Source: Bacteroidales bacterium
Lineage (GTDB): Bacteria > Bacteroidota > Bacteroidia > Bacteroidales > Muribaculaceae
Assembly (NCBI GenBank): GCA_020859755.1
Contig: JAJBVP010000122.1
Coordinates: 1 to 45,693 of the forward strand
Length of the DNA: 45,693 bases
Reading direction: 5' to 3'
The number at the start of each line of letters is the position of its first letter. The first letter of the stretch is position 1. The notes under the pieces were generated by a model that saw nothing but the letters and a program-made list of their open reading frames with translations, had not been told where the DNA came from and did no database searches. Both the position numbers and the translations under genes were made by a program. Of the stretch, positions 17,406 through 25,484 are shown one piece after another.

Positions 17406-17413
17406 TAATTTCG
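17406..17413 (+). promoter_or_regulatory. lepA promoter -7 box
   Basis: TAATTTCG followed by CGTAAAA lies 20 bases before the lepA ATG. It is one of four occurrences of TAANTTCGCG in this window, each just ahead of a gene. Confidence 0.6.
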
Positions 17414-17433
17414 CGTAAAATTTCACCCGTAAG

Positions 17434-19221
17434 ATGAAGAATATTCGCAACTTTTGCATCATAGCGCATATCGACCACGGCAAATCAACCCTCGCCGACC
17501 GCCTTCTGGAGATGACCAACACGGTCTCCGGAAAGGACCTGCAGGACCAGGTGCTCGACGACATGGACCTTGAGCGTGAGCGCGGCATCACAATCAAAAG
17601 CCACGCCATACAGATGGATTACGCCCAGGACGGCGAAAACTATACTCTCAACCTGATTGACACCCCGGGGCACGTCGACTTCTCCTACGAGGTGTCGCGC
17701 TCAATCGCCGCCTGCGAGGGCGCCCTGCTTATCGTTGACGCTTCACAAGGCATTCAGGCCCAGACGATTTCCAATCTTTACATGGCCATCGACAACGATC
17801 TCGAAATAATCCCGGTGATCAATAAATGCGACCTTGATTCGGCCAAGCCCGACGAGGTAGAGGACCAGATTGTGGAGCTGCTCGGTTGTGATCTGTCGGA
17901 AATCATTCGCGCCAGCGGCAAGACCGGCCAGGGTGTCGATGAGATCCTCCGCGCCATTGTCGAGCGCATTCCGGCCCCCAAGGGCGATCCCGAGGCTCCC
18001 CTGCAGGCACTTATTTTCGACTCGGTGTTCAACCCTTTCCGCGGCATCATCGCCTACTTTAAAATCGAAAACGGCACCATCCACAAAAACGATTTCGTGA
18101 AATTCGTCGCTACCGGCAAGGAGTATAACGCCGATGAAATAGGCGTCCTGAAGCTTCAAGGCGTGCCTCGCGACGAGTTGTCGGCCGGCAATGTGGGCTA
18201 CATCATCTCGGGTATCAAGACATCCAAGGAGGTGAAGGTAGGCGACACTATCACCCATGTGGCCAATCCCTGCAACGAGGCCATCGACGGGTTTGAGGAA
18301 GTGAAACCAATGGTGTTTGCTGGCGTTTATCCTATCGAGACTGAGGACTTCGAAAACCTACGCGCCTCGCTGGAAAAGCTGCAGCTCAACGACGCATCTC
18401 TCACCTTCCAGCCCGAATCGTCGGCCGCTCTGGGCTTTGGCTTCCGTTGCGGCTTCCTCGGCTTGCTCCATATGGAGATCATACAGGAACGCCTGGGCCG
18501 CGAATTTGACATGGATGTCATCACAACGGTACCCAACGTTTCCTATCGCGTATACGACAAAAAAGGCAACATGACCGAGGTGCACAATCCCTCGGGACTA
18601 CCTGATCCCACGCTCATCGACCATATCGAGGAGCCTTACATCCGAGCTTCGGTGATAACCACGGCCGAGTTTATCGGCCCCATTATGACCCTCTGCCTGG
18701 GCAAGCGTGGCGAACTGGTCAAGCAGGAGTACATCTCGGGCAACCGCATGGAGATGATTTTCGACATGCCCCTGGGCGAGATTGTGATCGACTTCTACGA
18801 CAAGCTTAAATCAATCTCCAAGGGCTACGCGTCGTTCGACTACCACCTGCACGACTTCCGCGAGTCCAAGCTTGTCAAACTCGATATCCTGCTCAACGGA
18901 GAAAGCGTCGACGCCTTGTCCACTTTGACCCATCAGGACAACGCCATGACCTTCGGGCGCCGCATGTGCGAAAAGCTGAAAGAGCTGATTCCACGCCAGC
19001 AATTCGACATCGCCATCCAGGCCGCGATCGGCACCAAGATTATCGCCCGAGAGACCATCAAGGCCGTGCGCAAGGATGTGACAGCCAAGTGCTACGGGGG
19101 CGACATCTCACGTAAGCGCAAACTCCTCGAGAAGCAGAAGAAAGGCAAGAAGCGCATGAAGCAAATCGGCTCGGTGGAGGTGCCCCAAAAGGCCTTCCTC
19201 GCTGTCCTCAAGCTCGACTAA
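17434..19221 (+). CDS. lepA: Elongation factor 4 (LepA)
   Basis: This 595-aa ribosome-associated GTPase influences translation elongation and initiation. The GTP-binding motifs are complete: [14 protein letters not shown] at the N-terminus, DTPGHVDF near residue 75 and NKCDL near 130. EF-G-like domains II, III and V follow, and the LepA-specific C-terminal domain contains the basic segment [19 protein letters not shown]. Length matches the family (about 600 aa). It is transcribed alone from a TTCG-type promoter and meets the glycosyltransferase gene tail to tail 33 bases downstream, with no clear terminator between them. Confidence 0.98.
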   Translation: MKNIRNFCIIAHIDHGKSTLADRLLEMTNTVSGKDLQDQVLDDMDLERERGITIKSHAIQMDYAQDGENYTLNLIDTPGHVDFSYEVSRSIAACEGALLIVDASQGIQAQTISNLYMAIDNDLEIIPVINKCDLDSAKPDEVEDQIVELLGCDLSEIIRASGKTGQGVDEILRAIVERIPAPKGDPEAPLQALIFDSVFNPFRGIIAYFKIENGTIHKNDFVKFVATGKEYNADEIGVLKLQGVPRDELSAGNVGYIISGIKTSKEVKVGDTITHVANPCNEAIDGFEEVKPMVFAGVYPIETEDFENLRASLEKLQLNDASLTFQPESSAALGFGFRCGFLGLLHMEIIQERLGREFDMDVITTVPNVSYRVYDKKGNMTEVHNPSGLPDPTLIDHIEEPYIRASVITTAEFIGPIMTLCLGKRGELVKQEYISGNRMEMIFDMPLGEIVIDFYDKLKSISKGYASFDYHLHDFRESKLVKLDILLNGESVDALSTLTHQDNAMTFGRRMCEKLKELIPRQQFDIAIQAAIGTKIIARETIKAVRKDVTAKCYGGDISRKRKLLEKQKKGKKRMKQIGSVEVPQKAFLAVLKLD

Positions 19222-19254
19222 GTCTTGAACCCTTCCCTAAATAAATGATTGGGG

Positions 19255-20292
19255 CTAAGAGAAGAGCTGTTTATAAAAAGTGACATAGCTGTCAAAGCGG
19301 AAGTTGTCGGCGATGTAGGGACGGGTGGCTGCGGCGTAGGCCTGAAGGGTTGGCCGGTCGCTGGCTAAACGGATGATCGCGTCGGCGAGGGCTCGGGAAT
19401 CGCCTGATGGGAAGAGCTGGCCTGTCTTCCCCGGTGCAATCAGCGAGCGTGGGCCGGGGATGTCGCTCACCAGGCAGGGTACTCCGCAAGCTTGTGCCTC
19501 TCTCACCACTCGTGGCGAAGCGTCGCGCGTGGAGGGGAGAATGAATAGTTCATGATTAGGCAAGAATCGGATAGCGTCACTGCGGGTGGGGATGAATTTC
19601 ACGCTTCGGGGTGCGCGTGCCATATCAGCCTCGTCAGCGTCGCCGATCACTGTGAGCGTCGCCGAGCCTTCGGGTAACATCCACATAGCGTCAATGAGCG
19701 TGCCCAACCCTTTGTGGGGGCGTCCCTTGCTGATGCCCACGAAAATAAGCCTTAACGCATCGCTCTCAGGGAAAGGACAGGGTAGGGGATTGGCCATCGC
19801 ATCGTCCACCCATGACAGGTCAAACGGCTTCACCACGTGGCTAAGTTTGCGCTCTGGAAGAAAACGACGTAGATACTCCTCGATGTCCGGAGCGCCGCAC
19901 ACGATATGCGTCACCCTGGGATTCAGGATGCCCAGATAATATGTCGGGTCGCTGCGCCTCACCTTAGCCTGCGTACCTCGGTAGCCGATATTCTTAGCCT
20001 TGGTGCCCAGGGATGCCATCAGTGCGCACGACAACCCCGAAGTACTTGGCGAGTAGATTACATCGGGGCGCAACTCCTTGATCACCTTGCGCAACGCCTT
20101 TATCGCTATCCATGTGAACTTGGAGCGAATCGGAGGAATAACGACCGCTTCAATCGGTGCTTCAACTTTTGGCAGGTATTCCTCTGCGCAAGCGATTGTT
20201 ACCTCAAATTGAGGATCCTGAGCGACAGCCGTCAGCATCCGTAACGTGATGGCGTCGAGGTCGTGATATATGGCTAAGATTTTCCTTTGCAT
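19255..20292 (-). CDS. Glycosyltransferase, GT4-like (GT-B fold)
   Basis: This 345-aa protein probably transfers a sugar from a nucleotide donor to a cell-surface glycan or lipid. An N-terminal Rossmann-like half begins MQRKILAIYHDLD. The C-terminal half has LRLIFVGISKGRPHKGLGTLIDA, then FILPSTRDASPRVVREAQACGVPCLVSDIPGPRSLI, the GT4 signature with the conserved glutamate in VVREAQACG. I chose the ATG at 20292 because a TAnnTTTG box ends 6 bases upstream. An alternative GTG at 20316 overlaps the nhaA stop as GTGA and would add eight residues. Donor and acceptor are unknown. Confidence 0.85.
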   Translation of the reverse strand: MQRKILAIYHDLDAITLRMLTAVAQDPQFEVTIACAEEYLPKVEAPIEAVVIPPIRSKFTWIAIKALRKVIKELRPDVIYSPSTSGLSCALMASLGTKAKNIGYRGTQAKVRRSDPTYYLGILNPRVTHIVCGAPDIEEYLRRFLPERKLSHVVKPFDLSWVDDAMANPLPCPFPESDALRLIFVGISKGRPHKGLGTLIDAMWMLPEGSATLTVIGDADEADMARAPRSVKFIPTRSDAIRFLPNHELFILPSTRDASPRVVREAQACGVPCLVSDIPGPRSLIAPGKTGQLFPSGDSRALADAIIRLASDRPTLQAYAAATRPYIADNFRFDSYVTFYKQLFS

Positions 20293-20297
20293 GGCTA

Positions 20298-20305
20298 CAA
20301 AGGTA
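20298..20305 (-). promoter_or_regulatory. Glycosyltransferase promoter, nearly abutting the start codon
   Basis: The minus strand reads TACCTTTG, then TAGCC, then ATG. A -7 box this close would make the transcript leaderless or almost so. It lies inside the alternative GTG-initiated frame, so only one of the two models is likely to be right. Confidence 0.5.
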
Positions 20306-20312
20306 ATGGTTT

Positions 20313-21716
20313 TCACTCACTCTGCGAAATTTTAGGCAATACTGATTTGAGCCATCCCAATCCGATGATGCCGGCGAGCAACGAACCCACGACAATGCCC
20401 AGCTTGGACTGGTCGAGAAGCACCATCCCGGCGGCTCCCATCGACTCAAACGTCAAGTTGGCGATAAACAGCGATACGGTGAATCCAACGCCGGCCAGTG
20501 CCGACACGGCTGCCATCTCACCCCAGCGGCAATGTTGGGGTAGGGGGGCCCAGCCCAATTTGACCGCCAGCCAGGAGAATCCCAGCACGCCTATAAACTT
20601 GCCAACAACCAAGCCCAGAATCACGGCCAGACTTACACCCGAGACAATATCCACGGGATTCAGCCCCAACAGGAAGATGCCGGCATTGGCGAAAGCGAAC
20701 AGTGGCACGATACCGAAATTGACAATCGGGTGTAGCGAGTCCTCCAGCTCCTGTAGCGGCGAAATCACCTTGTCGGAAGCCGATTCGACCTGTTTCAGCC
20801 AATCAATCTGCTCATGAGTGAGGATGGTTTTGGAGTTGAGTGTCTCGGTGTCCATCTCCTTGTAAATGTGGTTGATGGAGTCCCAAATTATCTTGATGTA
20901 CTTCTTGGGAGCAAACACTGGGGTAGCTGGCACGCACAGCGCAACCAGCACGCCAGCAATCGTGGGATGGATTCCCGAGTTGAGGAACAAGAACCACACC
21001 ACGCCGCCGATTCCCAAGTAGAAGATCTTGCTCTTGATGTGCATCTTGGAGCCAAGCAGCAGCACGACAAGCAACGCCGCCGCGTAAATCAACAATATAC
21101 CGTCGATATGCGATGAGTAGAACACGGCTATCACGATGATGCCGCCAATATCGTCAACCACAGCCAGTGTAGTGAGGAATATCTTCAACGAAATCGGCAC
21201 GCGGTCGCCCAGCATGGCCAAAATGCCCAATGAGAAAGCGATATCGGTTGCCATGGGGATAGCTCCACCTCCAGCGTAGGGAGTGCCAGACGAGAGTGCC
21301 CAATATATCAGTACGGGCATGGCCATTCCACCAACGGCTCCCACAATAGGTAGCAACGCGTTGCGAATCGACGACAACTCGCCCACAAGCACCTCTCGCT
21401 TGATCTCTAACCCGATTGTGAAGAAGAACACGGCCATCAGCGCGTCGTTGATGAATTGCAACAACGTCATGGCATGACCCGAATGGGAGAAGAGGTTGAA
21501 ATCACCCACCTGTAGGCGCACCTCCTGGTTCCAAAAATCGTTGTACAGAGTATCAAGTACGGGGATGTTGGCGCACGCAAGGGCGAGTACCGTCGCCGCT
21601 ATCAGTATGTTACCGCCCGTGGCGTGGCGTCGTAAAGCCTGCTTGGCCGCATAATACACCCGGTGATGAAGTGGGGCCTCAGGCGAGGGCTGAGATGTTG
21701 AAACGCTTCTTTTCAT
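20313..21716 (-). CDS. nhaA: Na+/H+ antiporter NhaA
   Basis: This 467-aa inner-membrane antiporter exports sodium in exchange for protons for pH and salt homeostasis. About a dozen hydrophobic segments are visible. Family motifs include FFFTIGLEIKREVLVGELSSIRNALLPIVGAVGGMAMPVLIY, ATDIAFSLGILAMLGDRVP (the paired transport aspartates lie in this type of segment and in LAVVDDIGGIIVIAVFY), and GVGFTVSLFIANLTF. It is longer than E. coli NhaA because of a hydrophilic N-terminus of about 35 residues and a mid-protein loop, as in other Bacteroidota. Divergent from tsaB. No clear -7 box was found upstream. Confidence 0.95.
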   Translation of the reverse strand: MKRSVSTSQPSPEAPLHHRVYYAAKQALRRHATGGNILIAATVLALACANIPVLDTLYNDFWNQEVRLQVGDFNLFSHSGHAMTLLQFINDALMAVFFFTIGLEIKREVLVGELSSIRNALLPIVGAVGGMAMPVLIYWALSSGTPYAGGGAIPMATDIAFSLGILAMLGDRVPISLKIFLTTLAVVDDIGGIIVIAVFYSSHIDGILLIYAAALLVVLLLGSKMHIKSKIFYLGIGGVVWFLFLNSGIHPTIAGVLVALCVPATPVFAPKKYIKIIWDSINHIYKEMDTETLNSKTILTHEQIDWLKQVESASDKVISPLQELEDSLHPIVNFGIVPLFAFANAGIFLLGLNPVDIVSGVSLAVILGLVVGKFIGVLGFSWLAVKLGWAPLPQHCRWGEMAAVSALAGVGFTVSLFIANLTFESMGAAGMVLLDQSKLGIVVGSLLAGIIGLGWLKSVLPKISQSE

Positions 21717-21750
21717 ACCTACAAAAACAACAACTCACACCCCCTCAATG

Positions 21751-21781
21751 TTGCGCCGCGGCGAAAAAAGCAGTAAATTCG
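21751..21781 (+). promoter_or_regulatory. tsaB operon promoter
   Basis: TTG at 21751 and TAAATTCG at 21774-21781 are separated by 20 bases, a standard Bacteroidota layout. The -7 box continues as CGTCAAA, matching the extended TAANTTCGCG element. It lies 19 bases before the tsaB ATG. Confidence 0.65.
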
Positions 21782-21800
21782 CGTCAAAGAAACATCCGTT

Positions 21801-22493
21801 ATGGCCACTATACTCAATATCGAAACCTCCACTTGCCCATGCTCCACTGCGTTGACTTCCGACGGCATGGTGCTGCTTCAATGTCACGAGAACCAGGGGC
21901 GCAATCATGCCACGCTCCTGAGCGGGTTCATTAAGGATTGTCTTGACCACGCCCGCAAGCACGAGATGAAAATCGATGCCGTGGCCGTGAGCCAAGGACC
22001 CGGGAGTTACACGGGCCTGCGTATCGGCTTGTCGGAGGCCAAGGGATTGGCTTACGCCCTGCAAGTGCCGTTGATTGGAGTGAGTACCTTGCAGTTGATG
22101 ACCGTAAGCGTGATGTTCAACCACGAGGTTGATCCCGATGGCCTTTTTGCCCCGATGATCGATGCCCGACGCATGGAGGTGTACACGGCCGTCTACGACA
22201 TGGCTCTGCAACCGGTTATGGAGCCTCAGCCGTTGATTCTTGACGCTGATAGCTACAGGGCAGAGCTGGAGACCGGTCGCCCCTTCTACTTCTTCGGTGA
22301 CGGTAGCGGCAAGGCTCGCGAGGTGATTACCGCCGAGAACGCCCACTGGATCGAGGGAGTTGAACCCCTTGCCGCCGATATGCTCGCCCTGGCCGAACGC
22401 GCCTACCATCAACGAGATTTCCTCGACTTGGCCTACTCCACTCCCATCTACTTGAAGGACTTCCAAGCCACCAAGCCCAAAAGCCTACTATAA
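21801..22493 (+). CDS. tsaB: tRNA N6-threonylcarbamoyladenosine biosynthesis protein TsaB
   Basis: This 230-aa cytosolic protein partners TsaD in making t6A at position 37 of ANN-decoding tRNAs. It is an ASKHA-fold protein with NIETSTCPCSTAL at the N-terminus and the hallmark SQGPGSYTGLRIGLSEAKGLAYAL near residue 65, followed by APMIDARRMEVYTAVYD. Length is normal. It is the first gene of a plus-strand set followed by a PorE-like lipoprotein, a GSCFA protein and MurF-Alr. The link is probably organisational rather than functional. Confidence 0.95.
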   Translation: MATILNIETSTCPCSTALTSDGMVLLQCHENQGRNHATLLSGFIKDCLDHARKHEMKIDAVAVSQGPGSYTGLRIGLSEAKGLAYALQVPLIGVSTLQLMTVSVMFNHEVDPDGLFAPMIDARRMEVYTAVYDMALQPVMEPQPLILDADSYRAELETGRPFYFFGDGSGKAREVITAENAHWIEGVEPLAADMLALAERAYHQRDFLDLAYSTPIYLKDFQATKPKSLL

Positions 22494-22529
22494 ATGAAAT
22501 AACTGCCCCAAGCGTTACGTTATTTATTT

Positions 22530-24509
22530 ATGAATTTCCGGAAAATCACATCCTACGCCCTTGTGGCCATTACGCTTGCGACGCTCTCGGCTTGCGGTGG
22601 CGCCAAATTGTCGACAGCCAACGAGCAGCTTGAGCGCGGTGAATACTACGACGCGTCGAAAACCTATCGCAAGATCTACAACAAGCTCACCAAGAAGGAG
22701 GACCGAAAGCTACGCGGCGAGGTGGCCTATAAAATGGGTTACTGCTACCAAAAGCTCAACATGAGCGCACGCGCCGCTGCGGCTTATCAGAATGCTATCC
22801 GTTACGGTTACCAAGATTCCACCGCTATCCTTGGACTTGCCCAATCGCTGCACGGCGACGGCAAGTACTCGGCAGCCGTCAAGAGCTATCAGGATTACCT
22901 GGCGCTCGACCCAAAGTCGAAAGTGGCCAAGAACGGCTTGGTGGGCGCCCAGATGGCAGCCGATATCAAGTCGAAGGGTAGCCGATATATCGTCAAGCAA
23001 GCCAAGTTGTTCAACTCCCGTCGTGCCGATTTCGCGCCGCAATTCCTTCCCGGAGGAGATTTCGACCAGCTCTATTTCACCACCACCAACGAGAAGGCGA
23101 TGGGCGACAAGCACAGCGAGATCACTGGCATGAAGAAGGGCGACATATGGGTAGCGAAGAAAAACGAGCGTGGCGAGTGGCAGCGTCCCGAGGCTGTGGA
23201 GGGCGAGTTGAACTCCGACCGCGACGAGGGTATCTGCTCGTTCTCGCCCGACGGCTCCACTATGTACCTCACCAAGGCACGCCGCGAGCCCAACGCCAAC
23301 ACTGGTGTCGAAATCTACACCTCGCAGCGCAGCGACGCCTCGTGGAGCGCCCCTGTTAAACTGGAAATCACCGCCGACACCATCTCCAGCTACGGTCACC
23401 CCGCCGTGTCGCCTGATGGCTCTTGGCTTTACTTCTCCTCCGACATGCCCGGTGGCTCGGGGGGCAAGGATCTATGGCGTATCAATCTGAAAGAACGCGC
23501 CGGTTCACTCGAAAACCTCGGAGAGTGGATCAACACCCCCGGCGATGAGATGTTCCCTTATGTGCGCACCGATTCCGTCCTGTATTTCTCTTCCAACGGT
23601 CATCCCGGCATGGGCGGCTTGGACATCTTCCGAGCCGAGTTGCAACCATCGGGCGGCTGGAAGGTGGAGAACATGGGCTCGCCCATCAACTCCTCGGCCG
23701 ATGATTTCGGAATCACATTCGACGCTGGCGAAAGCGGTTATTTCTCCTCCAACCGTGGCGACGGGCGTGGATACGACCACATTTACTCATTCGTTAAGCC
23801 CGACCTCGAGATATGGCTCTCGGGATGGGTGATGGACCGCGACGAGGAGCCAATCCCCGGTGCCGTAATCCGTATCGTGGGCGATGACGGCACGATGCAA
23901 AAGGAGGTGGCACGCGACGACGGTGCCTTCCGTTTCCCATTGCAGCGAGGCGTGCGATATGTGATGATGGCTGGCGCCAAAGGTTTCTTGAACGCTCGAC
24001 AGGAGTTCACATCGGATAGCGCAGAGGAGGATGCCGAATACGGCGTCGACTTTATCCTCGCCTCCATCAACAAGCCTGTGGTGATTGAAAACATCTTCTA
24101 CGACTTCGACAAAGCCACCCTCCGCCCCGAGTCGAAGGAAGCCCTTGATGAGATGGCGCAAGTGATGCGCGACAATCCCAATATCACCATCGAAATGGCC
24201 TCCCACACCGACCGCTGGGGTGACGACGCCTACAACCTCGCCCTGTCCCACCGCCGAGCCAAATCGGTAATCGATTACCTCATCTCAGTGGGTATCGCCG
24301 AGGACCGCCTGCAATACCAAGGCTACGGCGAGTCGCGTCCCAAGACGATCACCAAGAAACTTGCCCGCGAGCATCCACAGTTCCAGGAGGGCGACGTGCT
24401 CAATGAGGAATATGTCGAAAAACTCTCATCCGAGGATCAAGAGGTGGCCGACCAGATCAACCGTCGCACCGAGTTCCAAGTGCTCTCCATCGACTACCAA
24501 ATGTATTGA
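22530..24509 (+). CDS. PorE-like OmpA-family lipoprotein (TPR, PD40 propeller, CRD, OmpA)
   Basis: This 659-aa outer-membrane-associated lipoprotein has a lipobox LSAC with Cys22. Domains run in order: TPR-like repeats (about 25-145), WD40/PD40-type beta-propeller (about 165-420, with repeats such as SPDGSTMYLTK, SPDGSWLYFSSDMPGG and YFSSNGHPGMGG), a carboxypeptidase regulatory-like domain (about 430-505), and an OmpA C-terminal peptidoglycan-binding domain (FYDFDKATLRPES, then SHTDRWGDDAYNLALSHRRA). This order matches PorE, a type IX secretion component that binds peptidoglycan. No other type IX gene is present here, and similar proteins occur outside that system. A 7-bp inverted repeat (22497-22503 and 22519-22525) precedes the start. 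Confidence 0.88.
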   Translation: MNFRKITSYALVAITLATLSACGGAKLSTANEQLERGEYYDASKTYRKIYNKLTKKEDRKLRGEVAYKMGYCYQKLNMSARAAAAYQNAIRYGYQDSTAILGLAQSLHGDGKYSAAVKSYQDYLALDPKSKVAKNGLVGAQMAADIKSKGSRYIVKQAKLFNSRRADFAPQFLPGGDFDQLYFTTTNEKAMGDKHSEITGMKKGDIWVAKKNERGEWQRPEAVEGELNSDRDEGICSFSPDGSTMYLTKARREPNANTGVEIYTSQRSDASWSAPVKLEITADTISSYGHPAVSPDGSWLYFSSDMPGGSGGKDLWRINLKERAGSLENLGEWINTPGDEMFPYVRTDSVLYFSSNGHPGMGGLDIFRAELQPSGGWKVENMGSPINSSADDFGITFDAGESGYFSSNRGDGRGYDHIYSFVKPDLEIWLSGWVMDRDEEPIPGAVIRIVGDDGTMQKEVARDDGAFRFPLQRGVRYVMMAGAKGFLNARQEFTSDSAEEDAEYGVDFILASINKPVVIENIFYDFDKATLRPESKEALDEMAQVMRDNPNITIEMASHTDRWGDDAYNLALSHRRAKSVIDYLISVGIAEDRLQYQGYGESRPKTITKKLAREHPQFQEGDVLNEEYVEKLSSEDQEVADQINRRTEFQVLSIDYQMY

Positions 24510-24527
24510 TTATAAACGTATTGAAAG

Positions 24528-25484
24528 ATGGAATTTCGCACCATAGTTGAGCTTCCATCGCCAGCTCCCTTGGAGTTGACCCACGCCTCGCGTATCGTTG
24601 CCATCGGCTCCTGCTTTGCCGAGGCCATTGGCGAGAGGCTCCGTCGCGACATGTTCAAGGTGGAGATCAACCCATCCACGGGAGTGATTTACAATCCTGC
24701 CTCTATCGCATATGTGTTGAAGGATGCTGTTCACCCCCGAAAGCCTTACGACTCCACTGATTTGGTTTTCAATGACGGTCTTTGGCATTCTTTGTGGCAC
24801 CATTCCCGATTCTCCTCGCCTGATCAAGACACAACACTTACCCGCATTAACTCGGCGGCCGAAAAAGGTAGGGGAGCCCTGCTCTCAGCCAGATTAGTGT
24901 TGATCACATTCGGCACCACGCGCACCTACTTGTATAAGAATGACAAATATCTTGTGGCCAACTGCCACAAATTACCCCCTGGCATGTTCGACCTTTGGGA
25001 CATGGACTTGAAAACCATGGTGGAGATGATGCAATACAACTTGAGCGAATACCAACGGACGGTCCCCAATGTGAAAGTCGTTCTTACTGTCAGCCCCGTT
25101 CGTTATCGATCTTATGGTCTTGTAGACAACGCTCTACACAAGGCACGGCTCATTGAGATGTGCCACGAACTTACCGCCCGACTCGCATTCTGCTCCTACT
25201 TCCCCGCTTTCGAGATCATGATTGACGACCTGCGCGACTACCGCTTTTATGAAGCCGACATGCTACATCCATCCGAAGTGGCCCGCGACTATATCTACGA
25301 GCGTTTCGGTCAATGGATAATGCCCGAGCCAACACGCCTGCTCGCCGCCAAGGCTTGCAAAATCACCGCCATGCTCCACCATCGCCCGTTGAACGACGAT
25401 CCCCGGATAATAAAAGCCACTCAAGAGCGAGCACGACAGCGCCTGCAACAGTTTATTAAAGAGAATCCTATTCTACAACAATGA
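24528..25484 (+). CDS. GSCFA domain-containing protein
   Basis: This 318-aa protein carries the signature IVAIGSCFAEAIGERL near residue 25, the GSCFA motif that names the family. The family has an SGNH/GDSL-hydrolase-like appearance, and the serine in GSC could be a nucleophile. Further conserved-looking stretches are LVLITFGTTRTYLY, VVLTVSPVRYRS and DDLRDYRFYEADMLHPSEVARDYIYERF, where the Asp/His of a hydrolase triad could lie. There is no signal peptide. The substrate is unknown; placement just before MurF-Alr hints at an envelope role. It lies 18 bases after the PorE-like gene and overlaps murF-alr by 4 bases. Confidence 0.88.
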   Translation: MEFRTIVELPSPAPLELTHASRIVAIGSCFAEAIGERLRRDMFKVEINPSTGVIYNPASIAYVLKDAVHPRKPYDSTDLVFNDGLWHSLWHHSRFSSPDQDTTLTRINSAAEKGRGALLSARLVLITFGTTRTYLYKNDKYLVANCHKLPPGMFDLWDMDLKTMVEMMQYNLSEYQRTVPNVKVVLTVSPVRYRSYGLVDNALHKARLIEMCHELTARLAFCSYFPAFEIMIDDLRDYRFYEADMLHPSEVARDYIYERFGQWIMPEPTRLLAAKACKITAMLHHRPLNDDPRIIKATQERARQRLQQFIKENPILQQ

